NCBI GenBank assembly: GCA_050180235.1
Contig: JBFXEJ010000002.1
Coordinates: forward strand, 1 to 64,000
From: JAABRU01 sp050180235
Lineage (GTDB): Bacteria > Desulfobacterota > Desulfobacteria > Desulfobacterales > Desulfococcaceae
Direction: 5' to 3'
Length of the DNA: 64,000 nt
Part shown: positions 44,236 to 51,836 of the stretch, piece after piece
Numbering within the stretch: position 1 is the stretch's first letter
Layout of the letters: the number at the start of each line of letters is the position of its first letter
Program-made: the position numbers and the translations under genes
The notes under the pieces: model-generated
Seen by the model: the letters and a program-made list of their open reading frames with translations, nothing else
Databases searched by the model: none
What the model was told of the DNA's origin: nothing

Positions 44236-44865
44236 ATGAGCATTGCATCACAGGAAACCATACACTCGGAGCATTCAGAGGCGATCAGACAAATCTGGGC
44301 CATGTTTCATGAAACGGACAGAAAATTTCATGAAACCAGCCGGGAAATGAGCGAAGGTTACAGAGAAATGCGCGAAGGTTATAAAGAACTTCGGAAACTT
44401 TTCAAAGAGACTGATGACAGATTTAAGGAAACTGACAAACGGATCGGAGAGATTGCCGGCAAATGGGGCCGTTTTGTGGAGGGTCTGATTGTGCCGGGAA
44501 TGATTTCCCTGTTTGAAAAGCGGGGCATTGAAATTGAAAAAATCTCCCAGAGGGTCAGGGTGCGGAAACAGGGTGATGAAATGGAAATTGACATTCTGGG
44601 CATCAACGGTGAATATGCCGTGCCGGTTGAGGTCAAAAGCACGTTAAGCCCGGAAGATGTGAAAGAATTTATTGAAAAACTGAAAAAATTCAAAAAATTT
44701 TTCCCGGAATACGCGGAAAGAAAGATTGTCGGAGCGGTGGCCGGAATTGTCATGGAAAGTGATGCAGACAAATTTGCTTACCGGCAGGGACTGTTTGTCA
44801 TTGTGCAGAAAGGCGAGACTGTGAAAATCATCAATGACAAAAAATTCACACCGAAAATTTTCTGA
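44236..44865 (+). CDS. DUF3782-like protein with PD-(D/E)XK nuclease motif, copy 1
   Basis: 209 residues with AAGGAG upstream. A long N-terminal coiled coil of repeated FHETSREM / GYREMREGYKELRKLFKETD units precedes a compact domain with EMEIDILGINGEYAVPVEVKS, matching a PD-(D/E)XK fold (D ... E-V-K). Such proteins, common in filamentous and large-genome bacteria, are of unknown function and may be mobile or defence-linked nucleases. A shorter paralogue lies 460 bp downstream, and the sequences after both stop codons are also alike, so the pair arose by tandem duplication of DNA. Confidence 0.75.
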   Translation: MSIASQETIHSEHSEAIRQIWAMFHETDRKFHETSREMSEGYREMREGYKELRKLFKETDDRFKETDKRIGEIAGKWGRFVEGLIVPGMISLFEKRGIEIEKISQRVRVRKQGDEMEIDILGINGEYAVPVEVKSTLSPEDVKEFIEKLKKFKKFFPEYAERKIVGAVAGIVMESDADKFAYRQGLFVIVQKGETVKIINDKKFTPKIF

Positions 44866-44910
44866 ATCTGCGCCCGGCAGTCAAAAATTTTTGAAAGATG
44901 TACAAATGTT

Positions 44911-45213
44911 TAGATGATTTCCAGAAAAGAATATACCGGAAAAGTATCAAAAGCTTCCAGCTTTTGCCCGGTGCCTGTGAACTGAAATGGTATATTTAAC
45001 GTGAGTTCTATGAGTTATAATTAAAAATCAGCATATTAGCCTGTAAGCAAATTTCGTGCCAAACATGAAATTGTAAATATATGCTGATATTTTAATCTGT
45101 TATTCTTTTAAGAATGTTTGTCTCTTAACCACTTAATTCGAAATTAACAATCTGTAATAAATGATAAAAAACTCGCCGAACTCACGTTATATTTATTTTC
45201 ATAAATCACCTTA
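44911..45213. repeat. family D MITE (copy 6) interrupted by a 188-bp element
   Basis: Outer parts TAGATGATTTCCAGAAAAG (left) and ATATTTATTTTCATAAATC...CCTTA (right) rejoin to a normal family D unit of about 107 bp when the 188-bp insert and one 8-bp duplication are removed. It separates the two DUF3782-like genes; nothing else is seen in 44866-45324. Confidence 0.88.
45000..45187. mobile_element. 188-bp AT-rich non-autonomous element with 8-bp target duplication
   Basis: The ends ACGTGAGTTC and GAACTCACGT are exact inverted repeats. The flanks are TATATTTA on both sides (44992-44999 and 45188-45195). An inner inverted repeat (AAAATCAGCATAT and ATATGCTGATATTTT) follows. No coding frame. Only one copy is seen in this window. 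Confidence 0.85.
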
Positions 45214-45324
45214 AATTTCAACTGCGTAACTTCTCTATTATTTCAGTTCAGCGAATTTGATCCCACTATCGGCTTTTTAAATCTGAAGAAACAGATTTGT
45301 TCAGACAGAAAAAGGAGATTTTTT

Positions 45325-45882
45325 ATGAGAGAAATACCGCAGGAATCCGTGCATTCAGAGGAAATTAAACAAATCTGGGCCATGTTTCATGAAACCAGCC
45401 GGGAAATGCGCGAAGGTTATAAAGAACTTCGGAAACTTTTCAAAGAAACTGACAAAAGGATTGGAGATCTCAGCAGCAAATGGGGCCGCTTTGTGGAAGG
45501 CATGGTCGTGCCGGGCATGATTTCCCTGTTTGAAAAGCGGGGCATTCAGATTGAAAGAATTTCCCAAAGAGTGCGTGTGCGGAAACAGGGCGGGGAAATG
45601 GAAATTGACGTTCTGGGCATCAACGGCGAATATGCTGTGCTTGTTGAGGTCAAAAGCACATTAAGCCCGGAGGATGTGAATGAATTTATTGAGAAACTGA
45701 AAAAATTCAAAAAATTTTTCCCGGAATACGCGGACAGAAAAATTGTCGGAGCGGTTGCAGGAATTGTCATGGAAAGTGATGCAGACAAATTTGCTTACCG
45801 GCAGGGACTGTTTGTCATTGCGCAGAAAGGCGGGACTGTGAAAATCATCAATGACAGAAAATTCACACCGAAAATTTTCTGA
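45325..45882 (+). CDS. DUF3782-like protein with PD-(D/E)XK nuclease motif, copy 2
   Basis: 185 residues, AAGGAG upstream. It is nearly identical to copy 1 in the nuclease-like half (EMEIDVLGINGEYAVLVEVKS; D ... E-V-K) but its coiled-coil part is shorter by about 24 residues, having lost repeat units. The high identity at the DNA level, including the bases after the stop codon, implies a recent duplication. It interrupts the redox gene cluster between the flavoprotein and the HdrBC-like gene. Function unknown. Confidence 0.75.
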   Translation: MREIPQESVHSEEIKQIWAMFHETSREMREGYKELRKLFKETDKRIGDLSSKWGRFVEGMVVPGMISLFEKRGIQIERISQRVRVRKQGGEMEIDVLGINGEYAVLVEVKSTLSPEDVNEFIEKLKKFKKFFPEYADRKIVGAVAGIVMESDADKFAYRQGLFVIAQKGGTVKIINDRKFTPKIF

Positions 45883-46038
45883 ATCTGCGCCCGGCAGTCA
45901 AAATTTTTTGGAAAGCGTGCAAATGATCTGCTTTTTTTCCTGTTGCCCGTCAACGGTAATTGGTGTAATGAACAAATTGGAATCTGAATCTTTTCAATAT
46001 AAAAAACCTGCAACCCTTAACTGTCAGACGATATTTTC

Positions 46039-47622
46039 ATGAACGACTTCAAAATCATACTGTTTTTATGCAACTGGGCGCCCCACACAGCCTACCAGAG
46101 CCTTCAGGACAACGGATACCAAATTCCGCCTGAAATCAAAATGGTACGGGTATCCTGCGCGGGAAGAATCAGCAAAGCCCTTATGTTCAAGGCATTTGAA
46201 ATGGGCGCGGACGGCGTGGCCCTGGTGGGATGCAGTCCCGGAGCCTGCCGTTACGGAACAGGAACCGTGAACGCTGTCAACAGCACCGAGGACACCCGGA
46301 ATGTTCTGGATCTGCTGGGACTGGGAAAGGAGCGGATGCGCTTTGCCACGTTCCTGCCGGATGAATCCGAAGAACTGCGCCAGTTTCTGACAAGTTTCTG
46401 TGAAGATGTGAAAAAAATGGGCAAAAGTCCGGTCAGATCGCTCAGTCGTGCGCAATCCGGAGAAAATGCCCCGGATTTTCCTGCATCCATTCTGAATCGC
46501 TACGATGCTTATGCGTGTCAGGACTGCGGCAAATGCACTGCTTCCTGCCCTTTGGCTCTGAGCGGCAAAACCTATTCTCCCCGAACTCTGGTAAGTGCCA
46601 TTGCAGCCGGAAATCTCAAAGACGAACAGGTACTCAGCGATATATGGGCCTGCCTCACCTGCGGTCTCTGCTATGAACGGTGCCCGTCTGATGTGAATTT
46701 TCCGGAATTCATCCGGGATATACGCTGCGGCATATCGCATGAAAAAAAGGATGAATATCAGGCACACGGCGGATTTTTCCAATCTCTGATGCGTGCCATG
46801 ACCTCGCGGGAACTCAAACCGGAACGCGCAAATATTCTGCCGGAGAATGTGAAAACCGATCCGCAAAGCAAAATTCTCTTTTTCGGGGGCTGCGCGCCTT
46901 ATTTTGATGTGTTTTTCAAACATCACACACGCGTAAACACTTCCGGCATTATTGCGGATTCCCTGCGTCTGCTCAATTTCTTTGATGTGCATCCCCGTGT
47001 GCTGCCCCAGGAACGGTGCTGCGGTCATGATCTGCTCTGGTCAGGAGACCGGGAAAATTTTCTGCGGCTGGCAAAACTCAATACGGAAATGATGCAGGAT
47101 TTGGGGATCGAAGAAGTCATTACCGCGTGTCCCGAATGTTACAGAACTCTGGCTGTGGATTATGAAAAACAGGGCGTGAAACCGGGGTTCCGGGTAAGGC
47201 ATATTTACGAATTTCTGGAACAGGAAATTGACAGGGCTGCTGTCACTTTCAAAGATGCAGGACGGAAAATCACGTATCAGGATTCCTGCCGTCTCAACCG
47301 TATGCCGGAAATAAAAGATTTGCCCAGAAAACTGCTGAACCGGGTGGCAAAAGGGCAGTTGACAGAAATGAAGGACAGCGGAAATTCTGCCATCTGCTGC
47401 GGCAACTGCGCGTGGACAGGGTGCGATGCATACACCAAATCCCTGCAGGTGCGGCGCATCCGTCAGGCACATGACACGGGCAGTGACCTGATGATCACTT
47501 CCTGCCCCAAATGTCAGATTCATCTGCGCTGTGCAATGGAAGATCCCTTTCTGGGCAATGAACTGAAAATGGAAATGGCAGATCTGACCTCTGTGATTGC
47601 GCAGACCATACAATGGGAGTGA
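46039..47622 (+). CDS. MvhD-HdrC-HdrB fusion protein (heterodisulfide-reductase-like)
   Basis: 527 residues. Residues 1-115 form an MvhD/FrhD-like [2Fe-2S] domain (FLCNWAPHTAYQ, VSCAGRIS, GCSPGACRYGTG). Two 4Fe-4S motifs of HdrC type follow (CQDCGKCTASCP near 160; CLTCGLCYERCP near 205). The rest is HdrB-like with two CCG motifs (ERCCGHDLLWSG ... ACPECY; AICCGNCAWTGC ... SCPKC), which in HdrB hold the noncubane clusters that reduce disulfides. All clusters look complete. It probably acts with the HdrA-type selenoprotein encoded downstream in a cytoplasmic complex that couples ferredoxin, NADH or H2 donors to a thiol/disulfide acceptor. Two toxin-antitoxin genes separate the pair. Confidence 0.88.
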   Translation: MNDFKIILFLCNWAPHTAYQSLQDNGYQIPPEIKMVRVSCAGRISKALMFKAFEMGADGVALVGCSPGACRYGTGTVNAVNSTEDTRNVLDLLGLGKERMRFATFLPDESEELRQFLTSFCEDVKKMGKSPVRSLSRAQSGENAPDFPASILNRYDAYACQDCGKCTASCPLALSGKTYSPRTLVSAIAAGNLKDEQVLSDIWACLTCGLCYERCPSDVNFPEFIRDIRCGISHEKKDEYQAHGGFFQSLMRAMTSRELKPERANILPENVKTDPQSKILFFGGCAPYFDVFFKHHTRVNTSGIIADSLRLLNFFDVHPRVLPQERCCGHDLLWSGDRENFLRLAKLNTEMMQDLGIEEVITACPECYRTLAVDYEKQGVKPGFRVRHIYEFLEQEIDRAAVTFKDAGRKITYQDSCRLNRMPEIKDLPRKLLNRVAKGQLTEMKDSGNSAICCGNCAWTGCDAYTKSLQVRRIRQAHDTGSDLMITSCPKCQIHLRCAMEDPFLGNELKMEMADLTSVIAQTIQWE

Positions 47623-47667
47623 GAATGCGAATTAAGGATTGGATGATGAAAGGATGGCAGACAAAAA

Positions 47668-47991
47668 TTGAACTGGCTTGATGTCATATCTCAGTGTTTT
47701 GATTCGGATAAAATTCTCTATTCTTATCATGCCAGAAAAGAGATGTTTGAAGAAGAGTTTGGCATTATTACAGATGGAGAAGTATATGAAGCTGTCAGTC
47801 GGGGAGAAGTTATTGAAACGTATTCTGATGATATGCCTTATCCGAGTGTTTTGGTTTTCGGCACAACAAATGTCAAACGTCCCTTACATGTTGTATGTGC
47901 CTATAATGCTGAGGATACTCAACTTATCATCATTACAGTTTATCAGCCTTCCCCTGATAAATGGGACAATTACCGAAGGAGAAAAAAATGA
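47668..47991 (+). CDS. DUF4258-family protein, probable toxin
   Basis: 107 residues with a TTG start (AAAGGAT upstream; no ATG is available in frame). DUF4258 landmarks: YSYHARKEMFEEEFGIITDGEVYEAVSRGEVIE, then PSVLVFGTTNVKRPLHVVCAY and ITVYQPSPDKWDNYRRRKK, the last being the typical end. It overlaps the YgiT-type zinc protein gene by four bases. Such pairs resemble MqsRA-type toxin-antitoxin modules, with this protein as the likely RNase-like toxin. The pair splits the Hdr operon. Confidence 0.8.
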   Translation: MNWLDVISQCFDSDKILYSYHARKEMFEEEFGIITDGEVYEAVSRGEVIETYSDDMPYPSVLVFGTTNVKRPLHVVCAYNAEDTQLIIITVYQPSPDKWDNYRRRKK

Positions 47992-48251
47992 AGTGCATTA
48001 TTTGTCATGGTGATAATATTCAATTGACTGCCATTCAGGAAGGTTTGAAGATTGAAAATGATTTGGTATATGTACCAGTCTGCATTCCGATATGCCGTAA
48101 TTGCGGAGAACGGTATTATGATCGCCGGACAATGCGGTTTCTCGAACAGATTCATCAGACGCTCAGAAAAGAGAAACAGATGAATTTACAGGAAATCGGA
48201 AAAATTTTATTGTATGGCGGTGACCGATCTTTGTCACTTGAAGCCCAATGA
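47988..48251 (+). CDS. YgiT-type zinc-finger antitoxin (MqsA-like N-terminus)
   Basis: 87 residues from ATG 47988, overlapping the DUF4258 stop. The N-terminal zinc finger is CIICHGDN ... CRNCGERYYD (CxxC, CxxC), as in MqsA. The usual C-terminal helix-turn-helix is missing, so it may neutralise the toxin without binding DNA strongly. It stops about 95 bases before the HdrA gene. Confidence 0.8.
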   Translation: MKCIICHGDNIQLTAIQEGLKIENDLVYVPVCIPICRNCGERYYDRRTMRFLEQIHQTLRKEKQMNLQEIGKILLYGGDRSLSLEAQ

Positions 48252-48346
48252 TGGGTTTATTGAATAATATTTAATATTTTCAGGATGATGATTATTTTTT
48301 TGCAATATGTAATGGCAGAATCACGTCAACGAGGTGTATATATAAA

Positions 48347-50767
48347 ATGGAAAAAACAGCAGTTGCAAAGAATGAAAACGCTTCTGCCGCGCGCATTGGT
48401 GTGTATGTGTGCCGCTGCGGCCTGAACATCGGCCAGACAGTGGACTGCGCCAAAGTTGCGGAAAGCGTGGGACATACCGAAGATGTGGTGGTTTCCAAAG
48501 AAATCACCTATGCCTGTTCCGAACCGGGACAGGCGGAAATCAAAGCAGATATTGCAGAACATGGACTGGATCGGGTGGTGGTGGCCTCCTGCTCGCCCCG
48601 GCTGCATGAAACCACTTTCCGGCAGATGATGCAGGAGGCAGGTCTCAATCCTTATCTGCTGGATATGGCAAATCTTCGCGAGCAGTGCAGTTGGGTGCAT
48701 ATGAATGAACCTGCTGCTGCCACAGACAAATCCGAAGATCTTGTAAAAATGGCAATTTCCCGCGTGCGTATGCTCACGCCCCTGTATGAACAGACTCTGC
48801 CCCTGACCAAAAGCACAATGGTCATCGGCGGGGGCATAGCGGGGATTCAGGCTGCTTTGGATTTGGCGGACAATGGATACAAAGTGGTTCTGGTGGAAAA
48901 GAATCCTTCCATTGGCGGGACTATGGCGCAGTTGGACAAAACCTTTCCCACAATGGACTGCTCCATCTGAATTCTTGGGCCGAAAATGGCGGATGCCGGT
49001 CGGCATCCCAATATTACGCTTCACACCATGAGTGAAGTGGCCGGAGTCAGCGGATATGTGGGAAATTTTGAGGTAAAAATCGTCAAACGAGCGCGCTATG
49101 TGGATGAAAAAGAATGCACAGCCTGCGGTGAATGCGCACGGGTCTGCCCAGTGGTATGGCCTGACGAATTCAATGTGGGACTTTCCTCACGCAAAGCTGT
49201 TTATATTTCCTTTCCCCAGGCAGTTCCGTCCGCGTATGTGATCAACATGAACGAGTGCATGGGAAGGGGATGCTCCAAATGTCTGGACGCGTGTGACAAA
49301 AAGTGCATCACCTTTCATATGTCAGATCGGGAAATTACGGAAAAAGTGGGTTCCATTGTGGTGGCAACCGGCATGGAACCCTATGATCCCCGTGAAATGG
49401 ATGAATACGGTTACACACGGTTTGAAAATGTTGTCACCAGTCTGGAATTTGAACGGCTGGTCAACGCGGGCGGCCCAACAAAGGGAAAACTCATCCGTCC
49501 CAAAGACCGGAAACGGCCTGCATCTGTGGGCTTTATCCAGTGTGTCGGGTCCCGCTCCAAACGCAAAGGCGGAACCCACTGCTCCAATATCTGCTGCATG
49601 AATACCATCAAAAGCACGCTGGTACTCAAAGAGCATTACCCGGACATTGAGATCAAAGTTTTTTATATTGACATCCGGGCTTTTGGCAAGGGATTTGAGG
49701 ATCTGTACAACCGCAGCCGCAGTCTCGGTGTGCAGTATCTTCGGGGACTGCCCGGTTCTGTGGAGGAACTGGCAGACGGAACCATGCGGGTGGCAGTGGA
49801 AAACACAGCAACCGGAAAGATTGAATTTCACGATCTGGAAATGCTGGTGCTTGCATTGGGAATGAAACCATCATCCGGTACGCAGAAACTGCAGGAAATG
49901 CTGGGACTGCAACTCACTTCGGATGGATTTTTTCTTGAGGCACATCCCAAACTTCTGCCGGTGGATGCAGCCACACGGGGCATTTTTTATGCAGGCTGTG
50001 CGGAAAGTCCCAAGGATATTAAGGAAAGTGTGACACAGGGTTCTGCTGCTGCGGCAAGAGCCATCCGCCTGATGCACAAAGGGGAAATCAGTTCCGAACC
50101 CATTACATCCGAAGTAATCACGGAACACTGCAAAATCTGCGGAAGATGTGCAGAAGTCTGTCCCTACAACGCGATTACTGTGGATGTGAAGAAAAAGATT
50201 CCCGCAGTGGTGAACACAGCCGCGTGCGCGGGGTGCGGAACCTGCGCTGCTGAATGCAAATTCGGCGCGATTGTGATGAATCATTTCACAGATGAGCAGA
50301 TTCTCAGTCAGGTGCATACGCTGCTGGCAGAAAATGCAAAGGAAAAGATTCTGACCTTTGCCTGCAACTGGTGTTCTTACGCGGGCGCTGATTACGCGGG
50401 TGTTTCACGTTTGCAGTATCCGGCCAATGTGCGCCTGATCCGCACCATGTGTTCGGGCCGTGTGGATGAAAAATTCATCTGGGAGGCATTTGCCAAAGGT
50501 GCGCCGGTTGTGCTGGTCAGCGGCTGTCATATTGGTGACTGCCATTATATTGACGCGAATCACTGGACAGTGAAACGGGTGGAAAAAGTCCGGAAAAAGA
50601 TGGAAAAAATCGGCATCCGTCCGGAGCGGCTGCAACTAGAATGGATCAGCGCGGCTGAAGGTGTTCGTTTCGCGCAGGTGATGAAGGATATGGATACTTT
50701 GCGCAAAGGCGTAAGTGAAGACGAAATTGCGGAGACAAAGCGGATACTTGCGGAGAGGAAAAAGTAG
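48347..50767 (+). CDS. hdrA: HdrA-type selenoprotein fused to MvhD (heterodisulfide reductase subunit A-like)
   Basis: 806 residues if TGA at 48968-48970 is read as selenocysteine (residue 208). The frame is continuous through it: before TGA comes LDKTFPTMDCSI, after it ILGPKMADAGRHPN, and HdrA proteins have a cysteine exactly there (DCS-x-C-I-L-x-P-K). Other parts: HdrA N-terminal VCRCGLNIGQTVDC, FAD-binding VIGGGIAGIQAALD, 4Fe-4S motifs CTACGECARVCPV (near 258), CSKCLDAC, CKICGRCAEVCP (near 595) and CAGCGTCAAEC (near 628), and an MvhD-like end (CNWCSYAGADYAGV, near 673). GAGGTG precedes ATG 48347. HdrA carries the flavin thought to bifurcate electrons. It probably partners the MvhD-HdrC-HdrB fusion at 46039-47622. 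Confidence 0.92.
48971..49010 (+). promoter_or_regulatory. bacterial SECIS element of hdrA
   Basis: Downstream of the UGA, GGATGCC (48991-48997) and GGCATCC (49002-49008) form a perfect 7-bp stem closed by the loop GGTC. The Escherichia coli fdhF SECIS shows the same GGUC apical motif bound by SelB. The loop begins 27 bases past the UGA, within the known bacterial range. The stem-loop encodes the conserved Gly-Arg-His-Pro of HdrA, so one sequence serves both roles. Confidence 0.85.
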
Positions 50768-50795
50768 GGTGGGCAAAAGCGGAGCGTTGCCCACC
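50768..50795 (+). other. stem-loop directly after hdrA
   Basis: GGTGGGCAA pairs with TTGCCCACC across ten bases, immediately after the stop codon. No T run follows, so it may slow RNA decay rather than terminate. Confidence 0.5.
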
Positions 50796-50893
50796 ATGCC
50801 GCATTTATGAATACGGATTATCGTCTGAACTGTGATTTCTGTGATGAACATGATTTCAGAATCACAATCATTGTCATTGAATAACAGTAACAT

Positions 50894-50939
50894 GGTGTGC
50901 ATCATCTGATTTTTTTCCAAAAATCAGATGATGCACACC
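50894..50939. repeat. palindrome GGTGTGCATCATCTGATTTTT (family G, copy 1), given here by its first 20 bases as GGTGTGCATCATCTGATTTT
   Basis: A near-perfect hairpin of two 20-base arms with a short loop of T and C residues. A close copy with one changed base pair in the arms (ATAATCTG for ATCATCTG, compensated on the other arm) is at 55661-55706. The compensation suggests that the paired structure matters. Confidence 0.7.
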
Positions 50940-51019
50940 CTACGGCTGTTTTTTAACCATATGGAATTGTCTTATTTCTCAAAAATTCATAATTTCCGGA
51001 CAGCAGATTGTACAGATAA

Positions 51020-51382
51020 ATGGAAGCAAAACCCAAAGAAATAAGAGAATACCTTACCAGAGAAGGAGTTTCACCCTTTTCAGATTGGATTGACAGTTTG
51101 AAAGATAAAACAGCCCGTGCCAAAATTCGTATCCGTCTTGACCGCCTGAAACTTGGCAATATGGGAGACTGCAAATCAGTGGGAGACGGGGTTTCGGAAT
51201 TGCGTATTGATTTTGGAAACGGTTACAGGGTGTATATCGGACAGGACGGAGATATTTTTTTGTTACTGCTTTGCGGAGGTACAAAAAAGACGCAGCCGGA
51301 CGACATCAGAAAAGCCAAAGCATATTGGAAGGATTACAAAAGGAGAAAACATGGACAAACTTTCAAGATCCTATCAGGATGA
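51020..51382 (+). CDS. HigB/RelE-type toxin (addiction-module killer protein)
   Basis: 120 residues. Family pattern: PFSDWIDSLKDKTARAKIRIRLDRL, LGNMGDCKSVGDGVSELRIDFG, GYRVYIGQDGDIFLLLLCGGTKKTQ and KAKAYWKDYKRR. The homologues usually end near this last motif, so the final ten residues overlap the antitoxin start by 32 bp. It probably cleaves ribosome-bound mRNA. It lies between the redox cluster and the CHAT gene. Confidence 0.88.
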   Translation: MEAKPKEIREYLTREGVSPFSDWIDSLKDKTARAKIRIRLDRLKLGNMGDCKSVGDGVSELRIDFGNGYRVYIGQDGDIFLLLLCGGTKKTQPDDIRKAKAYWKDYKRRKHGQTFKILSG

Positions 51383-51623
51383 ACTCTTAAAGGCACTGAC
51401 TGACCCTGAAGAAGCTGCAGAATATCTGAACGCTGCCCTTGATGAAGGTGACAATGAACTGTTTTTGCTTGCACTTGGGAATGTGGCAGAAGCCCGGCAT
51501 ATGAAAAAACAGGGGAAAACTGTTTCTTTATCGGATTTGACAAACATTTTGGATGATATGGGATTACGGTTTGCAGCAAAATCTGAAATGCAGGGTAAGC
51601 AGATTGCAATGGATGCAGGATGA
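51351..51623 (+). CDS. HigA-like antitoxin (addiction-module antidote protein)
   Basis: 90 residues from ATG 51351 with AAGGAG upstream. LTDPEEAAEYLNAALDEGD, LLALGNVAEARHMKKQGK is the normal start of this antidote family, followed by a helix-turn-helix (SLSDLTNILDDMGLRFAA). It would repress the operon and block the toxin encoded just upstream. Confidence 0.85.
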   Translation: MDKLSRSYQDELLKALTDPEEAAEYLNAALDEGDNELFLLALGNVAEARHMKKQGKTVSLSDLTNILDDMGLRFAAKSEMQGKQIAMDAG

Positions 51624-51691
51624 TTGGCCGGGGGCTTGTCAAAAACATACTGAAAATACAGTATAAGTCCCATAGGGACGGCACATAATAG

Positions 51692-51711
51692 CCCGGAAAT
51701 TTATTTCCGGG
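51692..51711. other. palindrome CCCGGAAATTTATTTCCGGG
   Basis: A 9-bp perfect stem with a two-base loop, lying between the convergent HigA-like and CHAT-protein genes. There is no T tract. It resembles a REP-type hairpin. The rest of 51624-51836 shows no gene. Confidence 0.4.
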
Positions 51712-51836
51712 CGGATGGCATTACGGGGCAGAGCCTTCTTACGCTAATCCGACCTACGATCCATCTTCCCCCATTCCCGCGCAAAGAGCGGGAACGGGAC
51801 AGATAAAAAATCCTGTAAATCCCTTAATCATGTGAA

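Noticed and set aside
48347..50767. Interrupted hdrA taken as a frameshift, pseudogene or two separate genes
   Set aside because: The phase is the same on both sides, the stop is TGA at a conserved Cys column and a good SECIS follows; decay would not give this combination.
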